From Ochotona curzoniae (lineage: Eukaryota; Chordata; Mammalia; Lagomorpha; Ochotonidae), in the NCBI RefSeq assembly GCF_017591425.1, contig NW_024465885.1, positions 39,440,501 through 39,504,500 of the forward strand: 64,000 nt of DNA. Reading direction: 5' to 3'. Each line of letters opens with the position of its first letter. The first letter of the stretch is position 1. The translations under genes were made by a program, and so were the position numbers. The notes under the pieces were generated by a model that did no database searches, was not told the DNA's origin, and worked only from the letters and a program-made list of their open reading frames with translations. Of this stretch, positions 23,516-34,820 are shown piece by piece.

Positions 23516-25244
23516 AGTGACATTTTCTAGATATCTTAGAGAAGCATGTCAATTTGCCAACATTTTAGCAAGCGTAACAAATTACTAAAGCTGATCTTAT
23601 CTTAGCATAAAAACTTGGCTACCACCATATCTAACATTTTTAACCTAATACGAATTAACTTCAACTGGAAGTTAAAGATTTCTGCAAAATATTGGTTATG
23701 ATAAGTCTCCAAAACAACAAAGAATTTTTTAGATCGTACATATACTTCTGAATTCTGATCAAGATATCCTGATTCTCCCTCAACATTTTTATTTATTCAG
23801 CAATAATTTTAAAATTATACCCAGTAGGCATGCCACAGCCTGCCAAGGGTAAGTACATCTTTATCTTTAGGGAATCACATCATTTTGTATTTGCAAAATG
23901 AACATGTAGAAAGGCATGCCTTGTTCTTTATCATGTTAAACACGGTGTGCCCTCATCTCATCGATCCAGCTGGCGTACGCAACATAACTTGCCTTGAGCA
24001 TGGCAGTTGATACAACTGTAATCTCATCCATCTCAGGCGCACATGCATCATTCATCTTTCATATGCTGTCAGAAAGAAGAAATAGTTTAATTTTGTCTGT
24101 CTTGATCAGTGTTCGGCTTAATTAAAATCCAACATGATCCACTTTTCAACTCATGCAATCAGAAAAGAATTTTGTTTTCAAATTGTTTTCAGAAATTCCA
24201 CCAATCTGAAAATTTAATTACAAACCCAAGAGTATTGAACAATGTAAGAAAAGCACTGATCATTATCAAATATGTGCAGGTTCCTCAACCACTTCATAGA
24301 AAGGGAAATTAAACATAGGAGATTATTCTGCTGCAATTTTTTTGAAAACTGTGTATACTTTTCTCATTAAATAACTTTTTCTGCTTATCATGAAAAAAAC
24401 TACACCAAAATAAATTACTCTTCATTCCATCTTTCACAAACTTGTAGAATTACTCTCATGGCTACTCTATACAGTGCAATTAAAGACGAATTTTCAAAGA
24501 CAGATTGTCAAAAGAAGGATAACTCTTTGTAATCTTTTGCCTGGACAAAATTTTAATGTGCAATTCTGTTCCTCAAACACATTGTGCATTCATACCCAGA
24601 ACACTCTATAGTTTATTATCTGTTTTTCCTCCATTCTTTCAGTGGTTCATATACATCTGGCCCTGAATTGTAGACTGTCAAGTAGAATTTTCTCTGATCT
24701 AATAAGCAAGAAAATTTCACAGATCTGGGTGCAACCATCCCATTTATCTAACATAAATGTCATAAGATGCCCTATATACTTTGAAGAAAATGGGCACGGG
24801 ATGGGAGGCAAGCACAGTGAATCCCCCGGCAGAGTATTGAGAGAGTCAACATTATGGGCATTTCCTAAAATTCTCTACAGCTTCTCCCCATCATTTCTGG
24901 TTATACATGTACCTCCTTGGCATGTTGTACAAATTTGTCGTGTCTCATTTTTCAATCTTCTTTCTTTCACCTTGCAGGACACCGTCAACAACAGAGCAAT
25001 TTCACTCCTATTTTTTTATGTTTCCTTCTGTCTAGGATGTCTAGTCTTCCTGGTTCTCCAAGTAATTCCCTCTTCATGACTCAATACTGGAAAAGCCTAT
25101 CTAACTTTCTCTTAGATAGGTTGTCAGATATGAAGTCTTTATCTTAACTCTATGCCCAGGATACTAGAGGACACATAACCACATAACTCGTACTTGTCTG
25201 CTTTTACAAATGAACAAATAATGAGCCAACGAATGGGTCAATGG
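23516..25244. other. Unassigned DNA, mostly unique in appearance
   Basis: No gene is recognised. The stretch 23940-24070 contains CpGs in a unique-looking context ('catcgatccagctggcgtac'), unusual for this CpG-poor window. A 145-residue plus-strand frame at 24642-25079 lacks recognisable domains, a plausible promoter or splice context. I treat it as a chance frame. Confidence 0.5.
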
Positions 25245-26000
25245 TTAGTCTGTTTGAGCTACTATCACCATATGTCAAGACTTGCAGTTTATAAATAATG
25301 ACGTGCATTTCCCACATTTCTGGAGGATAGAAGTCAGGACAGATTCCATTTCTGCTGAGTACCTGCTCTCTAGCTTGTCAACAGCATTCTTTCCTTTTTA
25401 CCCTCTCTTGGTAGAAGAGGTGACCAAGATCCCTCAAGCATCTTTTAAGAGGAAACCAGCTCCCAGCAAGAAGGTTCGGCACACAAGCTGTTCACTTCCC
25501 AGAGACTCCACCTCAAACAATAGGTCACAAACAGCTGGACTCAAGCACAACAGGAACATGGACTCTCAAGTCAACTGTACTTGAAACCCTGTTTCAGATT
25601 TTTGTCACTAAAGCAAACTTGCTGCATCAGACTAACTTTAAAAATATGGAGATTTGTTTTTGCTCATGGGATGTTCAGAATCCAAGACTGGATGGCCCCC
25701 ACTGATTCAGCCTCTGACCACAGAATTATCACTCTGGAGGTGGCAAGAGACATGGAATGTTAATCTGTATGGAGATCTCTATATGCAACCTTTCTTTGTT
25801 TATTAAACCACCAGTACTCTTCCAATGGGGTCCCCACCCTGACAAGTTAAACCAATCCAATCATTTCCAAAAGGTCTCACCTCAACACCACAACTGAATT
25901 AATTGTGTACCCTGGTAGCACTATTAACATAGTTATTAGAGTTTAAATTCATACATGAGTTTTTGTATCAAGCCATATTCAACCATAGCAATCATCTACT
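25245..26000 (-). mobile_element. MaLR LTR fragments, antisense, interrupted
   Basis: The left part, 25245-25400, has 'gcagtttataaataatgacg' and 'cacatttctggaggatagaa', the antisense 3' end of an MLT1/MST-like LTR. The right part, 25800-26000, has 'aatcatttccaaaaggtctc', 'acctcaacaccacaactgaa', 'gttattagagtttaaattca' and 'atattcaaccatagcaatc', the antisense 5' end. The middle, about 25400-25800, is unassigned and may be diverged LTR or an insertion. Confidence 0.6.
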
Positions 26001-26084
26001 GCTCAATTGCTTACTGACTGTATACTATTAGAATTGGCTTTCTAACCTCAAATTAACTCAATATGCTAGTGTGCAAACTGATAG

Positions 26085-26395
26085 ATTATGTTTATCGGAA
26101 AGACAGATTTTCAATGAGAAGGAGAGGCAGAAAGATTGTCTACCTGTTGCATCACTCCCCAAGTGTCACAATGGCCTGAACTGAACTGATCTAAACCCAG
26201 GAGCCAGGAGCTGCTTCTGGGTCTCCTACATGGGTGCAAGGTCCCAAGATTTTGAACCATTCTCTACTGCTTTCTTAGACTACAAGTAGGGAATTGGATA
26301 GGAAGGGGACCAGCCAGGACCTAAACCAGCAACCATATGGGATTTCAGCATGTGCAAGCAAGGATTTAGCCACTGAGCCATCGCACTAGCCCCAT
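26085..26395 (-). repeat. C-type SINE, antisense, near complete
   Basis: Antisense order: 'atcggaaagacagattttca', 'gagaaggagaggcagaaaga', 'tcactccccaagtgtcacaa', 'aggagccaggagctgcttct', 'gggtctcctacatgggtgca', 'gggaattggataggaagggg', 'catatgggatttcagcatgt' and 'tagccactgagccatcgcac'. The head ends at 'tagcccc'. Confidence 0.87.
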
Positions 26396-27344
26396 AGTGT
26401 GGTTCTTGCAATGTTCTATGTTCTCCACCCCTCTGGAGCACAGAGGACACAAAAAAGGCAATCGCCAGGCCACAAGTGACATATTACCCCATAAGAAATA
26501 GACCTCTGTTCTTGTAAGCATCAAGATTTTAAGATTGTTTGTAACTTCATTATAATTTCATTTAAGCTGACCAGTGAGAACACTCTCTTGGGGCTAGAGT
26601 GGGGGAGGGATTCAGAAATGATCTTGAGTAAATAGATTACCTGAAAATTAAACCAACTTCCTTGTAACGTTAGCATTTGAAACTCAGGCCACTCCTTTTT
26701 ATGTGAGCCCCAGGGAATACTGTTTCTTCGTATTTATATCAAAAAAAGTTGTATCCCTACATGGAACAGTTTGCACAGATACTCTCACTGAGTAAGCAAA
26801 CATAAATCAGATTGCATGTCAGAACTGTAACACACAAATGCTATGGGGAGTGGAAGGTAAAAACAAACTGAGAGCTATAACAGGCCCATGAGGTCATGGT
26901 GCCGTGAGGCATCTGCTACCTAAATGGAAGCGTGAACAGTCAGATCTTTGATAATGTAACTCTGAGAATGTTTACTCCTAAGGAGCGTGCTTATTGCAGG
27001 GCTAAAAATGTGCTTTAAAAACCATTTCACAAAGCTGAAAAAATTTAGGAAGCCAAAGTTGCTGGATATAGGCCACAGAGAATCCTGAAATATAGTGAAA
27101 AGAAAAGAGTTGATAGCTGAGTGAGCACCCTGCATGATCCCTGAGCATATTTAGGAAAAATTCTGAATATATGCAAATTGTTCAAAAAAGATTTTGAAGA
27201 TAGTAAGTTGAAAATTCATAATGACATGTATCAGGATGCTAAAGTTTAGATATTTTTAAGGAAGAAATAATATGGAACTAACCAAAGAATTTTAAGTTTT
27301 TCAAAGTACTCTTGACATTTTTCAATCTTTCGTTCATTACTAAA
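26396..27344. other. Unassigned DNA
   Basis: No gene or confident repeat is seen. The region 26520-26720 and 26890-27140 looks unique. The minus-strand frame at 26920-27135 has no recognised motif. Confidence 0.5.
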
Positions 27345-27645
27345 ATGCATTTATTTGCTCAAAAGGCAAAGAGAAACAGAGGAAGGCAAACAGACAGATA
27401 TTCCTTCTACTACTTCATGCCCTCACATGCTAGCAAAAGCCAGTGCTAGCCAAAACCAAAGCTGAGTTTCCCATGCACGTGGCAGGAACACAAGTACTTG
27501 AAGCAACACCCGTTGCCTCCTATAGTGGGCATCAACGAGAAGCTGAAATAAACAGTGGCACCAATACCTGAGTACTCCAATGCAGGATTCAGGCACTGCA
27601 AGCACTGGCTTATCTCACCACACCAAATGCTTGCCCAACAATAGT
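27345..27645 (-). repeat. Old C-type SINE, antisense
   Basis: Antisense landmarks: 'tttatttgctcaaaaggcaa', 'agagaaacagaggaaggcaa', 'tgagtttcccatgcacgtgg', 'caggaacacaagtacttgaa', and a terminal 'aaatgcttgccc'. Many substitutions and a poor middle. Confidence 0.65.
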
Positions 27646-28594
27646 CATTTCAAGGTTGAAGTAAAGTAAAACTAAAATTGAAAACATTGTCCTTCAGTTC
27701 TATGTAAATTTAAGTGTAATTTAAGTTCTATCATTAAATTTAAGTGAAATTTTGTTTGCCAAGAAGGTACGAAAATAAGAGTAAAATTGAGTATCTGAGG
27801 CAAGCATATAGGCTTTCAGTAAAGGTATTTAAAGAAAAAGTTGGCAAACACAGATGTGTCCATCCTCGAGACTGCTGACACACTGCAGGCACGCTAGTTC
27901 AATCAGGACTTCATCACACTCAGGGAAATGGGGACACTCGGTGCTGGACCAACATGCCAGAGATCCTCAATCAAATTTATTTCATAACATTTTACCATCA
28001 AAACAGCAAGATGTTAGACATGTCCTCCAAATCAATTAGATTTACTCAATATAATTTAATAGAGGGATGCCAGTTTTCTTTCCCTCCCAAAAAAACCTTT
28101 TATTTGCGACATAGGCAACAAATGATTCTTACACTGAGAAAAAAAATAGAACCTACTATGCCTGACCTAATATGTGTGATTATTAGCCAAACATCCTAAG
28201 GAAAAGGTTATTCTGGTTTCTTCTTTGAAGGGAGTAGCTCTCTCCTATCCCTCCAAGGGACTACTAAGTTTCTTGCCTCCCTGCTTTGTTCTGACAACTC
28301 TACCTGCGCTAACAAAAACCACACAGTCCTCATTGCAATCAATGGTATTCAAAGGATTTGATTGCCTCAGAATACCTATGCAATTGTGAAACATAAAATT
28401 ATGTGTCTCTAAAAAAAAATCAGTGGAGGTCCTGTGGACTGCATGGAAGGGATTTTCAGCCTAGATATTAAGAACCTTGTCTTCAATAGTAAAGACAATC
28501 AAACAAATAAGTCAGCGTCATTAAGTGTGTGAGTATCCGGCACCCCGTGGTAATGCCTAGCTTCCTCTTTCTAATCTGGAGTTCAGAATAACAT
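27646..28594. other. Unassigned DNA
   Basis: No gene or named repeat is recognised. A short duplicated phrase 'aaatttaagtg' occurs near 27705 and 27736. Frames at 27854-28199 are short and unrecognised. Confidence 0.45.
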
Positions 28595-28740
28595 AGCATT
28601 TCAAAGTAGGCATTATTGAGACCATGTTACACACTAAAGAGATCATATAAGGAATTTGCTTAATATCTCACTTTTCCCTTACATGGGAATAAAGACAGGC
28701 TAAAAACGGGGCTCCTGACTTGCCCGTCTTCCGTGCATGG
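28595..28740 (-). repeat. MIR element, antisense
   Basis: 'gtaggcattattgagaccat', 'gttacacactaaagagatca', 'ataaggaatttgcttaatat', 'ctcacttttcccttacatgg' follow the antisense MIR layout ('attttacagatgaggaaactgaggc ... ttgcccaaggtcacac'). Confidence 0.5.
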
Positions 28741-30534
28741 GACTAAATCAGCAGCAGTGTTTCTGTGTGACAATGCCCACCACATTTACTTCCCCCCTCC
28801 CCATTCTCTGCATTTTCTCAACATCCTCAGCAAAACAATGGATGTAGTAAGGATATTCATCCTCTCCAAATGTGTTGGATTTCCTTATTCTGAGTTAATT
28901 ACAGACCAAAAAAATCACACTGGTAAGTAACAGTATACTTAATGAGGTGTTACATGCTTTCCATTTCTTTACTTGGCACTTTAGACATCATTCTCCCAGG
29001 TCAGAACACTGACATCTGATCCCATCTTTATGGGTTTGCAGTTTATTTGATTATGGAGAATGCTAACTGACATCACAGAGTTGTGAAACAGTGTCTGCCA
29101 TGTCATCTTGACAAAAAAAAAGAAGCATCGTCCAAACTATTGTTTTGGGACTTTGAGGAGCATAAGAGATGGACCTCTTAATGTACAAACACAAGCTGGG
29201 AGGTCAAGTTCATAGAGCCTTCTCGTGCCTTGGAATTGAGCTAAATTAGCTGAATTTTCCTAGATTAGTAGAGAGAAGGCTGAAGTAGCTCATAAAGTTG
29301 ACTGTCTATAAACTAAATCCATTTGGGGTTCTCCCCATGTTGATTCTTTTCAAGACACCAAATTAATTTCTCTTGCAACTAAACATTCTTACACCCATGT
29401 GATATTTGTTAAGTGCCTTGAGATTCAAATAAAATACACAGCTGGTTAGAGCTTGCCATTCCTATGTCCTGATAGAATTCTATCTTGGATCTGGGGTAGG
29501 ATCTGGAAGAAATACAAGTGATTAGGGAGCAGTTCTTAACTCCTTGCATAGCAATTTTTAAAGGATTTTATTAGATGTTATTGTCTTCTTACTAGGATAT
29601 CCATCATGTTATATTTTTGGCCAAAAAAATATATATTCCCTTTCCATTAGGGCTGTGAAATACAGATAAGAATACAGAGAAGAAAATGTGTCTAAATGCA
29701 TAGTGCTGTCAGGTAGACCTCACAGACCCCTTTGACTTGCAATGTCAACCTTCAAGAAAATCATGGTCCTCATAGATACTAAAATAAATGGTTTAAATCA
29801 ACTCAATGGCAAAATGTACAATGTTTCAAAACAAAAATGCTGAATGCAGATGTAAGCAAGTGTGTCCCAGTCCCTGGACCAGGTGGAACATGTAAAGGCA
29901 GCAAGCACTGATGTGTTCACAACTTGGCAGACTTCCTCACTGGCTTCAAACTGTTTTGGCAATGATGATTTTACATTCAAAATAGCTGCTTCATTCCTTC
30001 TTACTGTCATTTGTACATGGTGATCTCCCCTAGGCATCTTCAGCTTCAGGTCCAAAACATTGCAGAACGTGAAGAAATCAAACTGTTCTTCCCTCTCTTG
30101 AACAGCTTAGTAAATTTTCGTTCCTTTTCTTTCCTTCTTGTGCCATCTTAACATTTCCTTTGCCACCGTTGAACTGTTAAACCTAGGCTTGAAATACTAA
30201 CAGATTTGCAAACTAAAGTTCATAGACCTTAAAGAAATATGATAAATTAGTTAATTGATTTAAGTAATGTTTAACATTTTTCTTCACTACCTTGCTTCCT
30301 TTTACCCAACCAAAGGTTTAAGACGAATTCTCGCAGGATTCTGTCTTCCCAACCAACCACTGGAGTCAAAGAATTAGAAATGGCCTCCAACAGGGTCTTC
30401 ATGAAAGACACACAAGAACAATATTCACCCATTGATTAACTACGTTAGCTCGCAAAGTACAAATGAAGACAATTGTGCACTTTAAAGAGCAAGCAAAAAC
30501 CTAGGAGTTGGGAGTACTCATTTCAACCCAGCTG
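28741..30534. other. Unassigned DNA, repeat-poor
   Basis: About 1.8 kb without a recognisable gene or named repeat. Frames at 28733-28930 and 29798-30055 are short and unrecognised. Ancient repeats too diverged to see by eye may be present. Confidence 0.5.
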
Positions 30535-30864
30535 TACTCACTTCTTCCCATGTTAAATCACCAACAACTTACATGTACAAAGCAACCCAAGTTTATTGTC
30601 TTATGGTTCTGTAGGTTACAAGCCCAACGTGGGTCTCATGGGACCAAAATCAAGATATTTGCTAGACTGTGTTCCTTTCTGAAAACTCTAACAATAAGTC
30701 AATTTCCTTACTTTTTGCAACTTCTAGACGATGACCATGTCCCATGATTATTCATGATCATGTCCTGTATCAACATTGCTGACTCTCTAACTATTCTTCT
30801 ATAACCACATCTCCCATCTTTAAAAAAAAAAAAAGAACTCAATTGTTCTTTCCTAACAAATGGA
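30535..30864 (-). mobile_element. MaLR-type LTR, antisense, left part (split by SINE)
   Basis: Landmarks: 'tgtcttatggttctgtaggt', 'tacaagcccaacgtgggtct', 'catgggaccaaaatcaagat', 'tgtgttcctttctgaaaact', 'cttctagacgatgaccatgt', 'caacattgctgactctctaa' and 'cttctataaccacatctccc'. These follow the antisense order of an ERVL-MaLR-like LTR. The rest of the element resumes after the SINE at 31206. Confidence 0.75.
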
Positions 30865-31205
30865 GTTCTTAAAAAAATAGATTTATGTTATTTTTATTGG
30901 AAAGTCAGATATAGAGAGAGAAGAGACAAAGAAGATCTTCTGTCTGTTGATTCACTCCACAAGCAGCTGCAACAGTCAGAGCTGCACCAATCTGAAGCCA
31001 GGAGCCCAGACCCTCTTCCAGGTCTCCCACATGAGTACAAGGTCCCGAGGCTTTGGGCTGTCCTTGTCTGCTTTCCCAGGCCACAAGCAGGGAGCTGGAT
31101 GGGAAGTAGGCCTGCAGGGACATGAACCAGCTCCCATATTGGATCGTGGCACATGCAAGGTGAGGAAAAAGCCTTTGGAACACAGGGCTACCACACAGGG
31201 CCCCC
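30865..31205 (-). repeat. C-type SINE, antisense, inserted in an LTR
   Basis: A well-kept antisense copy: tail 'ttatttttattggaaagtca', 'gaagatcttctgtctgttga', 'ttcactccacaagcagctgc', 'gaagccaggagcccagaccc', 'ttccaggtctcccacatgag', 'tttgggctgtccttgtctgc', 'gggagctggatgggaagtag' and 'ggacatgaaccagctcccat'. Reading frames on both strands at 30894-31363 are translations of this SINE. It separates two parts of one LTR and is therefore younger than the LTR. Confidence 0.92.
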
Positions 31206-31420
31206 ACATCTCCCATGTTCTGAACACAGCTGGGAAGGTTTCTCTGATTGGAAGGTATAATGCGATAGGGTAATCCTACTTGCATAATCCAAGATAATCC
31301 CTGCTTCACATAGTCTTTAATACCACATCTGGGAAATATCCTTTTTGCCAAGTAAAGTAACATATCATATAGATTCTAGGGGTTGGTTTGCAGACGTCTG
31401 ACAGGGGAAGGAGAGAGTAT
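31206..31420 (-). mobile_element. MaLR-type LTR, antisense, right part
   Basis: It continues the LTR interrupted by the SINE: 'agctgggaaggtttctctga', 'cataatccaagataatccct', 'gcttcacatagtctttaata', 'ccacatctgggaaatatcct', 'ttttgccaagtaaagtaaca', 'tatcatatagattctagggg'. In related copies these phrases read 'aatccaggataatctcc', 'cacatctgcaaagtcccttt' and 'tgccatgtaaggtaacatat'. Confidence 0.75.
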
Positions 31421-32689
31421 TTCTACCCACCATTCCAACGGTTACTGCTTCATTCCATATAGTCAGATTCATCTGTAGTTTGGGTCATCCTTAAGGCAAA
31501 GCTAAATTATCATAGAAAAATCTCAAACCTGGTTCTACACTACCTATTAGGTGTATATCTCTACAGATGCAAAAGCAGTTGGTTGCAACTACACTAAACC
31601 AGTCTGCTTCGCCACGCTTTATTACATTTCAAGGTCATTTAAGAACCCCCCCATAACATGTGGTTATATATTCTGAAAACTTCTGGTCATTATTAAGCCT
31701 CAAGAAAATGCCATTTATATCTTACTTCAGATGTGATTAGGAAAAGATTTCATGTAAATTATGACCTTGCGATAGTTACACATCATGAAAACAAAATTTA
31801 GGTAGCTTTCTAAACTTTCCTTTGTCATATTCTTCAGGTTCTCTCTATGTGAAGTAATCAGGCTTGTCTTTAATCCTATCTGAAATCACTGTGGGCCTTA
31901 GATGGCTTCCCCAGACTTCACATTTTCATTTCCCCTCTCATGTGCTTTATCACTTATAGAGACAGAAACCCTTGTACTTTTTCAAGATAAAGAATTTAGT
32001 TTATAAAAATTATTATTTAGAATCTAAATGCTGAATTTTATATGCTTTGAGTTGGAAAAAAACCTAAAATGAGAATTTTTCTCTTATTCTCTTCTTGGTA
32101 CTGCACATTCTTACTGTTGCATTTACTCTGTCCCACCTTAAAAATATCCAAGTTAGTTGGGAGCTGATCTATACTTAATGACAAATACAAATAACCAAGT
32201 GAGTAAAAGAAAGATAGTGAGACATTATGAGGAATAATCATGTACAACAGGATGTAGAAATGATATTTGGGTTGTTAAAAATCAGCTCTGAAAATTTGAG
32301 TCTCAGGATCACCTTAGAAGTTCAAAACTTATTGAGGAACTAGAGCTTTAATCCCTATGTGTCACATCCGCTGGTATTCCAATGGTACTTCAAAAGACTT
32401 GTGGGCAAGTGGAATTAAAATATAAGCTTATTTCAGCACAAAAGTGTGGGAATTTAATACAAGAGAATTCTTGAAAAATGCTCGCAGAAAGCATATCTGT
32501 GCAAGAACTACACAAATATTTCAACAAGTATTTCTTCACCAAAGCAAACCTTTAACTATATTCTTTTCACAAGGGTTTGAGGTAGCCTAGTATTTCTAGT
32601 ATAAGAAATTTAAATTCAATATTTTAAAATAATTATACATTCTCATTAAAATAATAAGCCCATTAAATGGTAACATAAATAACATCTCA
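31421..32689. other. Unassigned AT-rich DNA
   Basis: No gene or named repeat is recognised. The frame at 32038-32247 on the minus strand is short and unrecognised. Confidence 0.5.
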
Positions 32690-33020
32690 ATTAAAAAATA
32701 TATATTGTATTGACAAGACAGATCAGATTTCCAGGAAAAAAAAAAAGGAGAGACAGAAAGCTCTTCCATCTGCTAGTTCACCACCTGAAAAGCCACAATG
32801 GCCAGAGCTGAGTCAATTTGGAGCCAGGAAGCAGGAACTCATCCAGGTCTCCCATATGGGTACAGGGTCCCAAGGCTTTGGGCCATCCCTATGCTTTCCC
32901 AAGCCATATGCAGGAAGCTGGATGGCAAGTAGAGCAGCCAGGACACAAACGGGCACACATATGGTAGCCTGGCACTTGCAAGGTGAGAATTTAACCATTG
33001 AGCCATCATACAGGGCCCAA
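32690..33020 (-). repeat. C-type SINE, antisense
   Basis: Antisense body: an A12 run near 32736, 'gagagacagaaagctcttcc', 'agttcaccacctgaaaagcc', 'ttggagccaggaagcaggaa', 'catccaggtctcccatatgg', 'caaggctttgggccatccct', 'ggaagctggatggcaagtag', 'gcacacatatggtagcctgg' and a head ending 'gagccatcatacagggccca'. Confidence 0.9.
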
Positions 33021-33059
33021 CTTCTTAATTTTTAAAACTGCAGTTTCTAATGCCCTGAA

Positions 33060-33180
33060 GCATTTGCAACCAAATGGTCCCAACTAGAGGCCACTGGACT
33101 CAGTGAGATAAGTCAATCTGAAAAGGACAAATAGAGTAAATTCACTCTGACATAAGGCAACCTCCTTGCAAAATACAAGA
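33060..33180 (+). mobile_element. LINE-1 fragment, sense, upstream of an inverted block
   Basis: 'aactagaggccactggactc', 'agtgagataagtcaatctga' and 'aaaggacaaatag' match the end of L1 ORF2 in sense (known pattern 'gaggccatcatgctcagtgaaataagcca ... aaagacaaata'). Confidence 0.6.
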
Positions 33181-33440
33181 TCTATAGCCCTTTCAATATT
33201 GTTTTTGCTGCATCTCATGGGTTTTGATATTTTTGTTTTGCTTTCATTTCTAAAAATTAGTTTCTTTTCTCTTATTACATTTTTCATTAACTCAGATGAT
33301 ATACAGTAATATCATTTTCTCCAAAAAGTTTTTTTTTCTTTTTCATTTCTAGAGCAATACATTGGTCATTGAGTAGCATGTTATTTAACTTCATGGCGTG
33401 CTACATTTTTCAATTTTATTTCTGTTGTTGCTTTGTTTTA
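33181..33440 (-). mobile_element. LINE-1 ORF2 fragment, antisense, inverted block
   Basis: 'gctgcatctcatgggttttg' and 'cattggtcattgagtagcat' with 'gttatttaacttcatggcg' match the antisense of the mid-ORF2 endonuclease/linker region (known pattern 'tggtcatttaggagcatgttgtttaatttcca'). It sits between two sense L1 pieces. Confidence 0.65.
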
Positions 33441-33800
33441 TGGCTTCTCATTTAAGGAAATGTATAGTAACCGTGTAATAGAGACTATAATATCCAGATA
33501 TGACAATACAATGCAGTATGTATCCCTACTTCCAAATCAAAGACAGACTCCCAATGAAACTGTTAACTAAATCTTGACAATAGGATGCTGGACAGTCTGT
33601 CATTGTCTATACTACAATGGCAGGATACACTTAAATAGCAGAATGATGGACTTATGACTATTTATGAAGAATCACACTATTGTAATAATATGGGGAAAAT
33701 CAGTGGGGGGAGAGAATTTGGGGAGGGAATTTGGAAATCCCAAAGCCAATGGAAATGTATCATAAAATTTTTTTTAATTTTTTAAAAGAAAAAAGAAAAC
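33441..33800 (+). mobile_element. LINE-1 3' UTR and tail, sense
   Basis: It shares the 3' end seen at 8060-8240: 'atgatggacttatgactatt', 'tatgaagaatcacactattg', 'taataatatggggaaaatca', a G-rich tract, and 'ggaaatcccaaagccaatgg', 'aaatgtatcataaaa', followed by a T/A-rich tail. The unit also contains 'aaagacagactcccaatgaa' and 'atactacaatggcaggatac' upstream. Confidence 0.65.
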
Positions 33801-34514
33801 TTTAAAAACAACTACAATTTCTAAATGAAAAATTGTGAAAGACTAGCATGTTTTTGCCTCTTTAGATCTCTTTAGTGTGTGGTTTTTGGCTACATTTGCA
33901 GCTATCCTCTCAGAAATCGTCTTCCTCTTACGTTTAGTCATGTTTTTTTTCTTCTCAATTCATTATCCTGCCATATGAGGCATCCATGGAGACTTGTTAA
34001 AAGTCTTATCCTATCTATGGAGACAATGGTTACTTAGAGTTTTCACCAAAATGTTTTTGGATTGTGAACTCCAGGAGTGATTGTAATTCCAGGATATGGA
34101 GGGAAACACACACAGAGTGAAGTTTCATTTGGGTATCAATGAGACAGGCAGAACAATTTATTCAAATTCTGCTTCCAGAAGGATACTTGTGTCCATTATC
34201 AATGATGGTTATGACCAAAGAAGATGATATAGAATAAACAAGGTGTGGTTTTTAAAGAGAATGGTCTTTGGGAAACCTTTAACAGCAAAAACAATATAAA
34301 GTATCAGCAAAGAGGATTATATAAAACATCCAAGTGTATCATCCCTGGTTTTACACCTGATCCTGGAGTACTAGGAGTAACCATGACTGCCTCATTAAGG
34401 AAGATGTAGTTCCACTGAACCGAAGTCCAAAGAGAACAACTAAATGTTTATAAAGTGATGGAGGCGGTTCTCACAAAAGACTCAAAGAAAGCAAGAGTTT
34501 CAAAGAGTAAATGA
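33801..34514. other. Unassigned DNA
   Basis: No gene or named repeat is recognised. There are A-rich and T-rich runs next to the L1 tail. Confidence 0.45.
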
Positions 34515-34820
34515 GCCTCTTTTAGCCTGTTCAGGTACTATAACAAATTAACACAGAGGGACAATACACAACAGAAATCATTTCTCAGGGTTCTGAAGGC
34601 TGAGGTCTGGCGCTTGAGGTCTGGCAAGGTCTCTGGTCCAGACTGCAGGGTCCATTGTCCACACATTCACATCATGAAAACAGCAAGGTGGAGCTCTCTT
34701 GGACCTTCCAATCAAAGGTGTTAACCCTCTCCTGAGGGCTCCACCATCCTAATTACCGCCCAAAGGCCCACCTTCTTCTGACTATTGTATCAAAGTCTAC
34801 ATAGGATAGCTAATATAAAG
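34515..34820 (-). mobile_element. MaLR/ERVL-type LTR, antisense
   Basis: Clear antisense order: 'gttcaggtactataacaaat', 'aatcatttctcagggttctg', 'aaggctgaggtctggcgctt', 'catgaaaacagcaaggtgga', 'ttaaccctctcctgagggct', 'ccaccatcctaattaccgcc', 'caaaggcccaccttcttctg', 'actattgtatcaaagtctac' . The solo LTR has no internal sequence. Confidence 0.82.

Noticed and set aside
24642..25079. 145-residue plus-strand open frame
   Set aside because: No recognisable domain or homologue, hydrophobic end typical of T-rich DNA, and no CpG island or processed-gene hallmarks such as a poly(A) tail or target-site duplication.
30905..31363. 152-residue minus-strand open frame
   Set aside because: It is a C-SINE and the flanking LTR in translation.
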